Source of the DNA: Phycisphaerae bacterium
GTDB taxonomy: Bacteria > Planctomycetota > Phycisphaerae > Sedimentisphaerales > Anaerohalosphaeraceae
Direction of reading: 5' to 3'
NCBI GenBank assembly: GCA_012729675.1
Contig: JAAYCR010000076.1
Coordinates: forward strand, 1-57,626
DNA length: 57,626 bases
The notes under the pieces were generated by a model, which searched no databases, was not told the DNA's origin, and worked only from the letters and a program-made list of their open reading frames with translations. The position numbers and the translations under genes were made by a program. Each line of letters begins with the position of its first letter. The stretch's first letter is position 1. This document shows positions 16,876 to 25,788 of this stretch, in pieces.

Positions 16876-18663
16876 TCAGACGGCGGCCATTATCCTGGCG
16901 TGTCTTTTTTTGACCGCTTTTTTCAGGCTCTTGAGGACATAGTTCTGCACGACCGCCTCCCAGCCCATATGCCGAGTCATCTCGTAGCCGCTCTTGAGCA
17001 TCCGGTCGGCGTCATCGTCGTTCTTGGGCAGCCGGGCGCAGATTTCAAGCGAGATTTTTTCGCTGATCTTATGCTCGATGTTGTCGCGGTAGGCACGGTC
17101 GATGCGCAGCATTTCATCAATCTCCAGCCCCGCGTCGCCGTTCAACTCGGAATAGTCGGCGACAATGACGTTGGGCACAGGATTGCCTTCGGAGACGGCC
17201 TTGACAAAGCCCGCACAGCCGCAGACATTGGTCACGACGCAGATGCCGCCGAAGCACAGCGGCTCAAGCTGGGCAATCCCGAAGGGTTCGTAGATGCTCT
17301 GGCCGAACTCAACGTCGCTGCCCTTGCGAATGTCGAGAAATTCCATATCGGCGGGCATTCTCGCCCCGCAGCATGCCCGCGAAAAGCCGAACTGGTTGAT
17401 AAAGATTGCCTTGATATTCCGGCTGCGGGCGTTGAACTCCTGCACACCAGCATAATACGCCGCCTCGCCGCCGGACAGGTCGGGCATGCCCTCGCGATGG
17501 GAGACCGGCCAATTATACGCGGCCTCCATCTCGTAAATATCGCGGTCGCGGCGTTTATGGGTCTCGGTGCTGAGCACCAGCAGCACGGCCGTCTTGTTGA
17601 GGGCGGCAAATTGCCGATCCATGTGTTCCAGCACGCGCAGATCGCGCCACAGCCCCTTGCTCAAGACCAGCCGCGTAACGTGCGTGAACACAAAATCCGG
17701 CTTCCAGCCAAGCAGGTTTTGACAGTACTGACGCAGCCGGTCGCGTGACTGATACCGCTCGGCCAGGCTGATCTGATAGGCCGGGATGCCGTTGTAGGTC
17801 AGGTCGATGTCGGCCAGCTTAAACTCCGGCGCCATAAACCGCAGTTCTTCGACGACGCAATCGCCGACGGCCAGGATATTGTCGCAGTGCCGGGCGGCGT
17901 CCACCAGCGCATATTTAAAATTGTGCGACTGATCGCCGAAAATGTCATTGACATAAAGGTCCTCCGACGCAGCCTTGCGCAGCACATTGTAGAACATCGT
18001 ATCATGGCCGGGATGATTTTCGACAATCGCACGCACCGGGGCCACTTCGTGCGCATAGAACACGGTCTTGAAGTCAAACGCATCCAATACGCCCGCCAGC
18101 GCTGTCGGCATTCCCATAAACTCGTGCGAGACGATAATGGTGGACTGATCGCGCTCGGCGGCGCCGATGGCCTTCAACGCCGCAATCGCCGGCGGCGCAA
18201 GCCGCACATACTGCTCGTATTCCCAGTACTGTTCGTACAGGTTGCTGCGGATGCCGAACTCGCGGAACAGCGACGACTTGAATGCGTTGACCGGACGCAT
18301 TTCCATCCGGGTGATGTCGATGAGCAAGACTTCCGGGTGGCTTTGCACGCCGGTCATCGGATCAACGAACAAACGACGGCCATAGACAATATGGACATTG
18401 AAGTCGCTTTCGATCCGGCGAAAGCTGGAGACATAACTGCTGCGGACCAACCCATCCAGCGACGAATACAGCACCTCGCCGCCCGGCCCTAATCGCGTAG
18501 AAACATCCCCTTCGGTCGAAAACAGCGGGCTGACCAGAATCGTACGGCCAACGGCATCGTCGTAGGCCTTGCTCGTGAACATTCCGTCCAATACAGCCCC
18601 GATACCACCGATTTTACCCGTCGCCTCATGCGTTACATGCACCACTGTGGGTTTTTGATTCAT
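16876..18663 (-). CDS. Glycogen-synthase-like glycosyltransferase (GT5/GT4 fold)
   Basis: A 595-residue cytoplasmic glycosyltransferase. The N terminus THEATGKIGGIGAVL is the glycine-rich sugar-nucleotide loop seen in glycogen and starch synthases. The C-terminal domain has IYEPFGIAQLEPLCFGG, the E-x7-E type donor-binding signature. Other segments, such as FYAHEVAPVRAIVENHPGHD, look like the acceptor side of GT5-like enzymes. It is longer than bacterial GlgA (about 480 residues) and does not match it closely, so the product (glycogen, another alpha-glucan or a sugar-phosphate) is uncertain. GAGG lies 9 bases before the start and an intrinsic terminator follows the stop, so it is a one-gene unit. 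Confidence 0.75.
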   Translation of the reverse strand: MNQKPTVVHVTHEATGKIGGIGAVLDGMFTSKAYDDAVGRTILVSPLFSTEGDVSTRLGPGGEVLYSSLDGLVRSSYVSSFRRIESDFNVHIVYGRRLFVDPMTGVQSHPEVLLIDITRMEMRPVNAFKSSLFREFGIRSNLYEQYWEYEQYVRLAPPAIAALKAIGAAERDQSTIIVSHEFMGMPTALAGVLDAFDFKTVFYAHEVAPVRAIVENHPGHDTMFYNVLRKAASEDLYVNDIFGDQSHNFKYALVDAARHCDNILAVGDCVVEELRFMAPEFKLADIDLTYNGIPAYQISLAERYQSRDRLRQYCQNLLGWKPDFVFTHVTRLVLSKGLWRDLRVLEHMDRQFAALNKTAVLLVLSTETHKRRDRDIYEMEAAYNWPVSHREGMPDLSGGEAAYYAGVQEFNARSRNIKAIFINQFGFSRACCGARMPADMEFLDIRKGSDVEFGQSIYEPFGIAQLEPLCFGGICVVTNVCGCAGFVKAVSEGNPVPNVIVADYSELNGDAGLEIDEMLRIDRAYRDNIEHKISEKISLEICARLPKNDDDADRMLKSGYEMTRHMGWEAVVQNYVLKSLKKAVKKRHARIMAAV

Positions 18664-18988
18664 AAATCACATCCTCGTTATCGCCAAACTACAATATTTC
18701 TACGCTGTACGGTCAAACAAATTGGTCTTTCGTCATATAACTCACAGTGTAGAATCGGCCAAGTACACAGGGATGCTTTAGGAGTTTTTACGGGTTGAAG
18801 TTCTGTTTATTTTTTCACTATCGAAACAGGGGTTTTTATCGGGTTTTGTTGAAAAATTATTTCTCGAACAGTGCATATCAATACTGATAACGCATTTTGG
18901 GGTTGCATAAAATCACCTCCAAAATCCTTTTTCCGCCCTGCCGCATCCACTCTGTTTTCCCCGTCGGCAATACAGAAAACGATTGTTA
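18664..18988. other. Spacer between nnrD and the glycosyltransferase gene
   Basis: About 325 bases without a supported gene. A short minus-strand open frame at 18807-18992 has no family features. The spacer should hold the glycosyltransferase promoter, but I see no clear hexamer pair and no strong hairpin. Confidence 0.4.
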
Positions 18989-19852
18989 TCAAGGCTTCTG
19001 AAATGCAATTTTGAGATGGTCGATGAGGTCGGTGGCGATCAGGCTGATTGGGCCGATGGATTCGGCGGCGAAGTCTCCCGCCCGGCCGTGCGTATAAACG
19101 CCCAAAACAGAGGCATCAAAAGGCGAAAGCCCCTGTCCGCACAGGGCGGCGATAACACCGGTCAGGACGTCCCCTGCCCCGGCGGTGGCCATGCCGGGGT
19201 TGCCGGTGGTGTTGACATAGACCCGCTCGCCGTCGGTTACAACGGTTCCGGCGCCTTTGAGAACGACGACGCATTGGGTATGCTGTGCCAGACGCACGGC
19301 CTGATCGGTGCGGTCGTGCGGCAGCGAACTCCGAAACAAACCCGCCCACAGCCGCTTCATCTCGCCGGGGTGCGGCGTAAGGACGACATTTGCTTTTTTA
19401 TGCCGCAGCCAGTTGCCGGGTCCCTTCAACCCCGCCAAAACATTAAGGCCGTCGGCGTCGATGACCAGCACAAGTTCGTTGACCCCCAACAGGGTCAACA
19501 GAGCCGCTTGAACCCCCCTGCCGGTTCCGGCGCCGGGACCGAAAGCCACGACATCATTATCCGCGGCATGTTTGAGTATGTGTGCCGATGTCTCATCGAT
19601 TTGTCCATTTTTATCTTCGGTCAACGCTATCGTCGTATAGCACGGATCCAGAGCGGCTACGACCGGCTGAACGCCCGCGGGCACAGCCACACGCACCAGC
19701 CCCGCCCCGCTGCGCAAGGCCGCCTTGCCCGCCAGCGCCGGAGCTCCGCTAAAACCCGTACTGCCCCCGACGACAAGAACCCTGCCGAATGTCCCCTTGT
19801 GGCTATCGGCGGGACGCGACGGCAGAGTCGGTATGTCGGTGATGCGTTTCAT
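18989..19852 (-). CDS. nnrD: ADP-dependent NAD(P)H-hydrate dehydratase
   Basis: A 287-residue ribokinase-fold repair enzyme that dehydrates the damaged S-form of NAD(P)H hydrate using ADP. Visible signatures are GRVLVVGGSTGFSGAPALAG near the N terminus, LTPHPGEMKRL in the middle, and NPGMATAGAGDVLTGVIAAL near residue 215, the last carrying the catalytic Asp and anion hole. It lacks the N-terminal epimerase (NnrE) domain found in fused bacterial Nnr proteins, so the epimerase must be separate. Its ribosome binding site AAAGGA lies within the end of larB, five bases upstream, which indicates translation from one message. Confidence 0.92.
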   Translation of the reverse strand: MKRITDIPTLPSRPADSHKGTFGRVLVVGGSTGFSGAPALAGKAALRSGAGLVRVAVPAGVQPVVAALDPCYTTIALTEDKNGQIDETSAHILKHAADNDVVAFGPGAGTGRGVQAALLTLLGVNELVLVIDADGLNVLAGLKGPGNWLRHKKANVVLTPHPGEMKRLWAGLFRSSLPHDRTDQAVRLAQHTQCVVVLKGAGTVVTDGERVYVNTTGNPGMATAGAGDVLTGVIAALCGQGLSPFDASVLGVYTHGRAGDFAAESIGPISLIATDLIDHLKIAFQKP

Positions 19853-19857
19853 TTTGA

Positions 19858-20628
19858 CTATCCTTTGTTGGGCTGAATGCGGCGATTGATGGCGGCGGCG
19901 GCACAGGCGGCGCCGAAGCCGTTATCGATATTGACAACGGTAACGCCGGAGGCACAGCTATTGAGCATTGCCAACAGCGCCGACAAGCCTTCAAACGAGG
20001 CGCCATAGCCGACACTGGTGGGCACGGCGATCACCGGGCAATCGACCAGTCCGCCGACCACGCTGGCCAGCGCCCCCTCCATCCCGGCAACCACAATCAA
20101 CACATTGGCTTTCTGCAGCCGCTCGATATGCCCCAGCAGCCGATGCAGCCCTGCCACGCCGACGTCACAAACCAGCTCGACCTTCTGTCCCATCATCTGC
20201 GCGGTCACACGAGCCTCTTGGGCCACCGGCATATCCGCCGTCCCGGCCGTCACGACAACAATATCCCCGACGGGCGATTCGATCGGCTGCTGTTCGAGAA
20301 CGATCATCCGGGCGGCGCGTTCATAACGAAGCCCTTTGAGTGGGGCCAAGCGTTCAACGGCGTCATAGACAGACTCATCCGCTCGCGTGGCGATGACGTT
20401 ATGGCCGGTTTGAGCCAGTCTTTCAAAAATCGCCGCAACCTGCTGTTCCGTCTTGCCGGGGCAATAGATCACCTCCGGAAAGCCGCATCGCACGTGTCGA
20501 TGATGATCGACCTTGGCAAAGCCCATATCCTCAAACGGCAAATGCCGCAGCCGCTGCACGGCCTCTTCGACAGAAAGCTTTCCGTCTTTTACTTCCGCAA
20601 ACAATTTTTCAAGCTGCTTTTCATTCAT
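19858..20628 (-). CDS. larB: LarB-type nickel-pincer cofactor biosynthesis protein
   Basis: A 256-residue protein of the LarB family, which carboxylates and hydrolyses nicotinic acid adenine dinucleotide in the synthesis of the nickel-pincer nucleotide cofactor. The N-terminal part (LRHLPFEDMGFAKVDHHR) is family-specific, and the C-terminal half is a PurE-like domain with AGMEGALASVVGGLV and PTSVGYGASFEGLSALL. No LarC or LarE lies nearby, so the remaining steps are encoded elsewhere or LarB serves another purpose here. It is placed between tsaD and nnrD on the same strand; the spacing to nnrD is five bases. Confidence 0.9.
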   Translation of the reverse strand: MNEKQLEKLFAEVKDGKLSVEEAVQRLRHLPFEDMGFAKVDHHRHVRCGFPEVIYCPGKTEQQVAAIFERLAQTGHNVIATRADESVYDAVERLAPLKGLRYERAARMIVLEQQPIESPVGDIVVVTAGTADMPVAQEARVTAQMMGQKVELVCDVGVAGLHRLLGHIERLQKANVLIVVAGMEGALASVVGGLVDCPVIAVPTSVGYGASFEGLSALLAMLNSCASGVTVVNIDNGFGAACAAAAINRRIQPNKG

Positions 20629-20766
20629 AATTATTCATCTTGAGGGGTGGCATCGGCTCTGCGCAGCAGGCCAATGGGAGATCGTCTCCTGAACTTATTT
20701 TTCCGAACGCATTTACAATAGTCGCTTTTATGGATATTTGATTTGTCATTCTATTCGATTATTAAT

Positions 20767-20785
20767 CACGGGATGGAAGCCCGTG
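20767..20785. repeat. REP-like palindrome downstream of tsaD/upstream of larB
   Basis: CACGGGatggaagCCCGTG is a 19-base hairpin of the same family as those at 15.8, 22.1 and 28.8 kb. It is flanked by a decamer-periodic stretch (20800-20835, CTCGGCGG CCTCGGTGG). The element is in the 214-base gap between larB and tsaD. Confidence 0.6.
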
Positions 20786-20842
20786 CTGCGTTAACATTTA
20801 TTTTCGTTGTTCTCGGCGGCCTCGGTGGTTTATGTGTTGTCT

Positions 20843-21880
20843 CTAATCGGAAGTTGCCTTCGGTTCCAGATTCATTGCGGCAAACTGCTCCGCTTGGTAT
20901 TTGTAAAACGCCAGCGAGGCGATCATCGCCGCGTTATCGGTACACAGCCGTTTGGGGGCGATCATCAGTGCCAAACCCTCGCGCGTCGTCATCGCCTCCA
21001 TCGCCTCGCGCAGGGCGCCGTTGGCGGCCACCCCCCCGCCGATGAGGACGGTCTTTGCACCAACCCGGGCGACGGCGCGGCGCGTCTTTTCGACCAGCAC
21101 ATCGACCACCGCCGCCTGAAACGACGCGGCAATATCGGCAATCTCCTGCCGGCTCATCGCGGCGACCTTATTTTCGCCCTTCATATCCTGCCCCTGCACA
21201 TGGTACAGCACGGCGGTCTTGAGGCCGCTGAATGAAAAATCCAGCGACTCCTTATCCAGCAGCGTCCGCGGAAAGGCGACGGCCTTGGGGTTGCCCTCTT
21301 TGGCGACCTTTTCGATGCTCGGCCCGCCGGGATAGGGAAGATGCAGGATGGCAGCGACCTTGTCAAAGGCCTCCCCCGCCGCGTCGTCAATCGTCTTGCC
21401 CAGCAGCCGCAAGTCCAGACACGACTCGGCGTCGTACAGGCTGGTATGCCCACCCGAAACCACCAACGCGACCGCAGGCAGTTCAAGAACATCAGGCTGC
21501 TCGAGCATCGCCGACTGAAAATGCGCGTGGATGTGATTGACGGCGACCAACGGCTTTTGCCACGCCCACGCCAGCGCCTTGGCGGCGGTGACGCCCACCA
21601 TCAGGGCAATCGTCAGGCCGGGCTGGTTGGCGACGGCCACCGCGGCGATCCGGTCGGGCATCGCTTTGGCCTGCGCCATCGCTTCCTGCACGACGGGCAG
21701 GATCTTTTCGACATGGGCGCGCGAGGCGATCTCCGGCACGACCCCGCCGAAGCGTTCGTGCAGGTTGACCTGCGAGGCCACCACAGAGGATTTGACGACG
21801 TGGCCGTCGGCCACAACCGCCGCGGCGGTCTCATCGCAACTGGTTTCAATCGCAAGAATCAGCGTTTCCTTATCCGACAC
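20843..21880 (-). CDS. tsaD: tRNA N6-adenosine threonylcarbamoyltransferase TsaD
   Basis: A 345-residue enzyme that transfers the threonylcarbamoyl group to A37 of ANN-decoding tRNAs. The metal-binding HIHAH motif (about residues 111-115) is present, as are ILAIETSCDETAAAVV at the N terminus, VVSGGHTSLY and GGVAANGALREAM near residue 280. The start is GTG at 21880, with GGAG about 9 bases upstream. It normally works with TsaB, TsaC and TsaE, none of which is in the window. Confidence 0.96.
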   Translation of the reverse strand: MSDKETLILAIETSCDETAAAVVADGHVVKSSVVASQVNLHERFGGVVPEIASRAHVEKILPVVQEAMAQAKAMPDRIAAVAVANQPGLTIALMVGVTAAKALAWAWQKPLVAVNHIHAHFQSAMLEQPDVLELPAVALVVSGGHTSLYDAESCLDLRLLGKTIDDAAGEAFDKVAAILHLPYPGGPSIEKVAKEGNPKAVAFPRTLLDKESLDFSFSGLKTAVLYHVQGQDMKGENKVAAMSRQEIADIAASFQAAVVDVLVEKTRRAVARVGAKTVLIGGGVAANGALREAMEAMTTREGLALMIAPKRLCTDNAAMIASLAFYKYQAEQFAAMNLEPKATSD

Positions 21881-22070
21881 AGGCTGTCACTCCACTACAA
21901 TCGCTTTAAAAAACACTATGGTTACGATGTATCAACTATGCAAATGGGTCTCGAAAAGCTAAAAAATTCGCATTGGAAGCCATGCATAACCTTTTTGCAG
22001 GAGATCCGAGCCGGATTTTAACACAGGGACAGGCGTTTCTCAAGGCCAAAGCAGGATTTCAAAATAGGGG

Positions 22071-22108
22071 CAACCTCAAAAATTCGTGGCACGGGCATCT
22101 TGCCCGTG
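22071..22108. repeat. REP-like palindrome with conserved flank
   Basis: The core CACGGGCatctTGCCCGTG (22090-22108) is preceded by a flank, CAACCTCAAAAATTCGTGG. The whole 38-base unit recurs in the opposite orientation at 28812-28850 with one insertion. Such a conserved flank makes it a mobile or copied unit rather than a chance hairpin. Confidence 0.7.
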
Positions 22109-22115
22109 AAAAAAA

Positions 22116-22238
22116 GGTTCTTCTGGACAATGAATAGCTCGCAATAAAATAACAGACTTTGTATGTCGCATTGGTTTCCGAAAGGACGTTTTCATCAGAC
22201 AGATAAATCCCGAAGGGATGATAGACAGTAGCTGGTGG
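22116..22238 (+). repeat. Dispersed repeat of about 120 bases, copy 1
   Basis: This stretch aligns along its whole length with 55521-55644 (same orientation, roughly three quarters identical by eye). Best-kept blocks are GGTTCTTCTG at the left end, GAAAGGACGTT, and AAATCCCGAAGGGA toward the right end. Another dispersed palindrome, AAGCCCCGACGGGGCGA, follows at 22281-22297. The rest of the 594-base gap between tsaD and the MarR gene holds no supported gene. Confidence 0.65.
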
Positions 22239-22402
22239 TGGATCGCAGCGCAACCACCGGACGACGTCTCCGGAATTTCCAAGCCCCGACGGGGCGATAC
22301 TTATATCCCCTGTCGAATACCCTCTTAATCGCTTTACATGCCACCTATCCATTATCCCGAAAGACCAAAATAACAATTATTTGAGATTTTTCAGAATTTG
22401 CC

Positions 22403-22431
22403 TTGACAAAGATAGGTCACAGGGATATAGT
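22403..22431 (+). promoter_or_regulatory. Consensus sigma70 promoter of the MarR gene
   Basis: TTGACA at 22403-22408 and TATAGT at 22426-22431 are 17 bases apart. The region just after it (22436-22461) is AT-rich with the short dyad AATTAATT and a TAGCAAATTAC segment, a reasonable place for a MarR-type autorepressor to bind. The operator is inference. Confidence 0.7.
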
Positions 22432-22474
22432 TTATATGTAAATTAATTGATAGCAAATTACGCAGGTATCAGCA

Positions 22475-22936
22475 ATGGGATTAAAAGACGAGTTACATCT
22501 GAATAAACCGCTGGCGTCGGTTGAGCATGAGGCACTGATGAACTTGTATTACACGGCCGCACGGCTCAAAAAGCGTGCCGGGGAGTTTTTTGGGCCGTGG
22601 GGGCTGACGGATGTGCAGTTTCATCTGATGATGCTGCTGCGGCATCAGGGGGCTGGCGAGGGGCTAAGTCAAGCCAGGCTCAGCGAGCTGATGCAGGTCA
22701 ACCGCCCGAATGTGACGGGGCTGGTGGATCGGCTGGAGCGACAGGGACTGGTACGGCGAACGGCAGCAGACGACCGGCGGTACAACATCATCCAGTTGAC
22801 GGACAAAGGCGATCAGCTTCTGGACAAAACCGACGCGGCGTATGGGCATGAGATGCGGCAGGTGATGGGCGCACTGAGCAAAAGCGAACTGGCCGCACTG
22901 ATACAGGCCTGCGGAAAGCTGCGGCAGAACCTTTAA
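22475..22936 (+). CDS. MarR-family transcriptional regulator
   Basis: A 153-residue winged-helix regulator. It has the family layout: an N-terminal dimerisation helix (residues about 10-50), a helix-turn-helix with LSQARLSELMQVNRPNVTGLVDRLERQGLV, and the wing RTAADDRRYNIIQLTDKGDQLL with the conserved D-x-R-R. It would bind palindromic operators and respond to a small ligand. A near-perfect promoter lies upstream. A heptad-periodic tract follows the stop codon, then an unknown membrane-protein gene on the same strand. A regulatory link to that group is possible but unproven. Confidence 0.93.
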   Translation: MGLKDELHLNKPLASVEHEALMNLYYTAARLKKRAGEFFGPWGLTDVQFHLMMLLRHQGAGEGLSQARLSELMQVNRPNVTGLVDRLERQGLVRRTAADDRRYNIIQLTDKGDQLLDKTDAAYGHEMRQVMGALSKSELAALIQACGKLRQNL

Positions 22937-22937
22937 G

Positions 22938-22962
22938 AGTGACGATGGACGATGGACAAATT
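22938..22962. repeat. Heptad-periodic tract after the MarR gene
   Basis: GTGACGA TGGACGA TGGACAA repeats with a 7-base step, starting one base after the MarR stop codon. It closely matches the left arm of the tract at 12904-12939, which also starts right after a stop codon. Confidence 0.6.
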
Positions 22963-23067
22963 ATTGATGTTTGGCGCGATAGTTTATATATGAACCGTTG
23001 GCGGGCGGTTGGTTATTGGGAGTTAATGGCAGAGAATGTGTGCTGAGAATCAGAAACGGAGGTTTGT

Positions 23068-24111
23068 ATGATGTCGATGCCACTGGCGAATGCAGGAACG
23101 GCCCTGATGTGGGGCGCAGTGATACACCTTTTGATCGGCAATCTTCTGATCGGCCTGCTTGAGGGTTTTCTGCTATGGCTGGCATTTCGGGTCAATTTTT
23201 TGAAGACGGCCTTGATCATGATCGCGGCCAATTATGTCAGTGCCTGGGCGGCCTATATGATTCTGCAAGAATTGTCTGCACCCCAGTACGATATAGTCAA
23301 CCTGTATAATATCCAGCGGATTCTCCGGATTGGATTCGGAGCAGCCTTCGTGTTTACCGTCCTTATCGAGGTTCCTTTTGTAGGATTGCTGTTTTATAAA
23401 CGGAAGTATTGGGTTTCCCGTTCAATAACAGCATGTCTTCTGATTCATGCGGTATCTTATATCCCCCTTTACGGCTGGTATCGTCTTGTGAGCGCTGAGG
23501 GTGTATTAAAGAATGCTACTGTTGTTAACCTTTCGGACTATGTGGTCAGAAATCCGGAAGCTGTTGTATATTATATCGGCGATCAATCGACGGTTTATCG
23601 CTTGGGGCTGGACAGGAGCGAAGTGGAAGTTGTTTATAAGCTGGAGCGGCAGGAGGGAAAGCCTTTCCTGTTTTTACATTACGCCCAAAACCGGGGCGAA
23701 GCGGATTTGAATCTGAGTTGGTCCGAAGGGGGATATATGCTGATTCCACAGGGATCTGAATGCTTGAAGCAAAGTGTTCTTTCTGATTCGGATATACCTT
23801 CACTGCCGGATGTGCATGGAATGCAGGCAACCGACTATCGACCTTCCGAAGAGCGGTATTGGGACATCCACGCAGGCTACTGGGAAATGGAAGGGCTTGC
23901 AATGCGAAATAGAGAAGGAGGTAAATGGGTAAATATCGCTCTGGAGACGCCATTCGTGCGGTGGCTTGCGCGGCATGTAACGGTGCTGCCGGGCGACGAA
24001 GTCATTTTTCAGTTCGGAGAGCAGATCTGCATCTTTGACCGACAGAGTCAAAGGCTCGCCTTGCTGACGCATGGTTCCAGTCCGGTTGTGATTATAGAAA
24101 ATAGTAAATGA
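23068..24111 (+). CDS. Membrane protein of unknown function with large extracytoplasmic domain
   Basis: I do not recognise this 347-residue protein. The first 140 or so residues contain about four hydrophobic helices (near 8-45, 48-65, 88-110 and 125-145). The remaining 200 residues are hydrophilic and beta-rich, with repeated short patterns (VYRLGLDRSEVEVVYKL, then QICIFDRQSQRLALLTHG) that recall blades of a propeller-like domain. GGAGG lies 5 bases before the start. It begins the row of closely spaced genes that continues with a small membrane protein and an SGNH hydrolase, so it is likely part of a cell-envelope unit. Confidence 0.75.
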   Translation: MMSMPLANAGTALMWGAVIHLLIGNLLIGLLEGFLLWLAFRVNFLKTALIMIAANYVSAWAAYMILQELSAPQYDIVNLYNIQRILRIGFGAAFVFTVLIEVPFVGLLFYKRKYWVSRSITACLLIHAVSYIPLYGWYRLVSAEGVLKNATVVNLSDYVVRNPEAVVYYIGDQSTVYRLGLDRSEVEVVYKLERQEGKPFLFLHYAQNRGEADLNLSWSEGGYMLIPQGSECLKQSVLSDSDIPSLPDVHGMQATDYRPSEERYWDIHAGYWEMEGLAMRNREGGKWVNIALETPFVRWLARHVTVLPGDEVIFQFGEQICIFDRQSQRLALLTHGSSPVVIIENSK

Positions 24112-24126
24112 ATCGCCGGGGTAACA

Positions 24127-24384
24127 ATGAGCATTGATGTCTTCAATCTTGTTGAGGGTGCGTTCTGGATCGGGCTGGGGGCGTGGGTGCTGTTGACGCG
24201 ACGGATGGTGCGGGGGCGGCGGCAGGTTGCGTTGGCGGTATTACTGATGGCATTCGGAGTGTCGGATTTTGTAGAGATGCGCACCGGGGCGTGGTGGACG
24301 CCGTGGTGGCTGTTGGTGTGGAAGATTGTCTGTGTGGGTGTGTTCATCCATTATTTCATACACCTTGAAAGGAGACGACCATGA
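24127..24384 (+). CDS. Small membrane protein, unknown
   Basis: An 85-residue protein with two or three hydrophobic helices (about 8-25, 34-50 and 58-78) and a tryptophan-rich segment, TGAWWTPWWLLVW. No family is recognised. It starts 15 bases after the preceding membrane protein gene, and its stop overlaps the start of the SGNH hydrolase gene (ATGA), so it is translated in the same operon. Confidence 0.7.
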   Translation: MSIDVFNLVEGAFWIGLGAWVLLTRRMVRGRRQVALAVLLMAFGVSDFVEMRTGAWWTPWWLLVWKIVCVGVFIHYFIHLERRRP

Positions 24385-25337
24385 AAACGCGAGTGAAATG
24401 GTATCGGATGCGGTGGCGGGTGGTGCTGATGCTGGCAGCGGCGGTGGTGCTGTCGTGCGGGTATGTGGGGTGGCGGTTTTATAATGCGGTGCGGGTGCGG
24501 GCGATGGGAGACGGTCCTGCCGGGCCGGCGATTGCGGTCGAGCCGTTTGAGCAACGCTGGCACGACGGGCCGGTGGTGTTCATCGGGGTCGGCGACAGTA
24601 TTACACGGGGGCTGGGGGCCAACAAAGAGCATACGTATTATGAACTGCTGCTGATAAACGACGATGCAGTCTATCCGGATATGGCCGGGCGCGAGCTGAT
24701 GCGGGTGTTTGAACGGCTTGGAACGCACAATTACGCGCAGGACTACTCGACCTCGCAGGATCATATCGACAATCAACTGGCACGCATCCCGACGTATGGG
24801 CACGAGGTGCGGGGCGTCGTCGTATTGACCAGCGGGGGCAACGACCTGATCCATGACTATGGCCGGTCGGCACCGCAGGACGGGGCGATGTACGGCTGCA
24901 CGTACAAACAGGCGATCGTGTGGTGCGAAAACCTCAAGGGGCGGCTCGATACGCTGCTGCTGGGGCTGATGGAGAAGTTTCCGGGCGGCTGCGATATCTT
25001 TTTTGCCAATGTCTATGACCCCACCGACGGGGTGGGCGACCCGCAGACAATGGGGCTGCCGCGATGGCGCGACTGCGTCAAGGTGCTGGCGCTGGCCAAC
25101 AGCAAGATCGCGGAACTGTGCGAACAATATCCGAATGTGCATCGGGTGGATATTCATACGGAGTTTTTGGGGCACGGGATTCATTGCGATGAGCCGTGGC
25201 GAAGGCATTATCACAAAGACGACCCGCATTTCTGGTTTTACTACAACCTCGAAGACCCGAACCGACGCGGCTTCGAAGCCATCCGGCGGCTGTATCTGCG
25301 GGAGATGGTCAAGGTGTTTTACAAGGGGAATAACTGA
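24381..25337 (+). CDS. SGNH/GDSL-family hydrolase, membrane-anchored
   Basis: A 318-residue predicted esterase or acyl hydrolase. An N-terminal hydrophobic segment (about residues 11-30) acts as signal or anchor, so the catalytic domain is probably outside the cytoplasm. Block I is VGDSITRG with the nucleophile Ser near residue 77, block III is GGNDL, and a C-terminal DDPHFWFY segment supplies the Asp-x-x-His type pair. Family members remove acyl or acetyl groups from lipids, polysaccharides or peptidoglycan; the substrate cannot be told. It is coupled to the upstream small membrane protein and is followed by a lipoprotein and an Lnt-like gene. Confidence 0.83.
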   Translation: MKTRVKWYRMRWRVVLMLAAAVVLSCGYVGWRFYNAVRVRAMGDGPAGPAIAVEPFEQRWHDGPVVFIGVGDSITRGLGANKEHTYYELLLINDDAVYPDMAGRELMRVFERLGTHNYAQDYSTSQDHIDNQLARIPTYGHEVRGVVVLTSGGNDLIHDYGRSAPQDGAMYGCTYKQAIVWCENLKGRLDTLLLGLMEKFPGGCDIFFANVYDPTDGVGDPQTMGLPRWRDCVKVLALANSKIAELCEQYPNVHRVDIHTEFLGHGIHCDEPWRRHYHKDDPHFWFYYNLEDPNRRGFEAIRRLYLREMVKVFYKGNN

Positions 25338-25363
25338 AGAAATTATACTACACAGGAAAACCC

Positions 25364-25738
25364 ATGAATCAAACCAAATTGACACTTCTTTTGACATGCT
25401 TGCTTATTACAGGCTGTTGCAGTGATCGAAATAACCCAATACTGTCTAATCGGGATTTGGGGGTTAATTATTACTCAGGTATGAAATATTACCCCGGTCC
25501 GCTTCGTGCTTATAACAAAATTGATACTGGACAGTTAGGAGAGTACAGGGCTTTTTATATGATTACCTATAATATGGACGCGTTGCCTGAAACAGTGGAG
25601 AAGCGGTTGGATGACAAAGTTATTTGGAAACATGAATATTTCTATGAGAACGGAAGGCTTGCAAGATATCGAGCTATGGCAGGCCAAGAAATATCCGAGA
25701 AAGAAATTCGATACAATGGTTGCAAAGCGATTTATTAA
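25364..25738 (+). CDS. Small lipoprotein, unknown
   Basis: A 124-residue protein with a signal peptide ending in the lipobox LITGC at residue 17. The mature part contains patterns like DKVIWKHEYFYENGRLARYRAM, reminiscent of the short YD/MORN-like antitoxin or toxin-associated repeats but too short to name. Codon use is more AT-rich than in its neighbours. The next gene, an Lnt-like acyltransferase, begins 50 bases downstream; the enzyme could acylate this type of protein, but that is context only. Confidence 0.65.
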   Translation: MNQTKLTLLLTCLLITGCCSDRNNPILSNRDLGVNYYSGMKYYPGPLRAYNKIDTGQLGEYRAFYMITYNMDALPETVEKRLDDKVIWKHEYFYENGRLARYRAMAGQEISEKEIRYNGCKAIY

Positions 25739-25788
25739 ATCATCTCAAACTCCAAGACGTAATGTATATAGATGAAAGGGAGCCTGAT

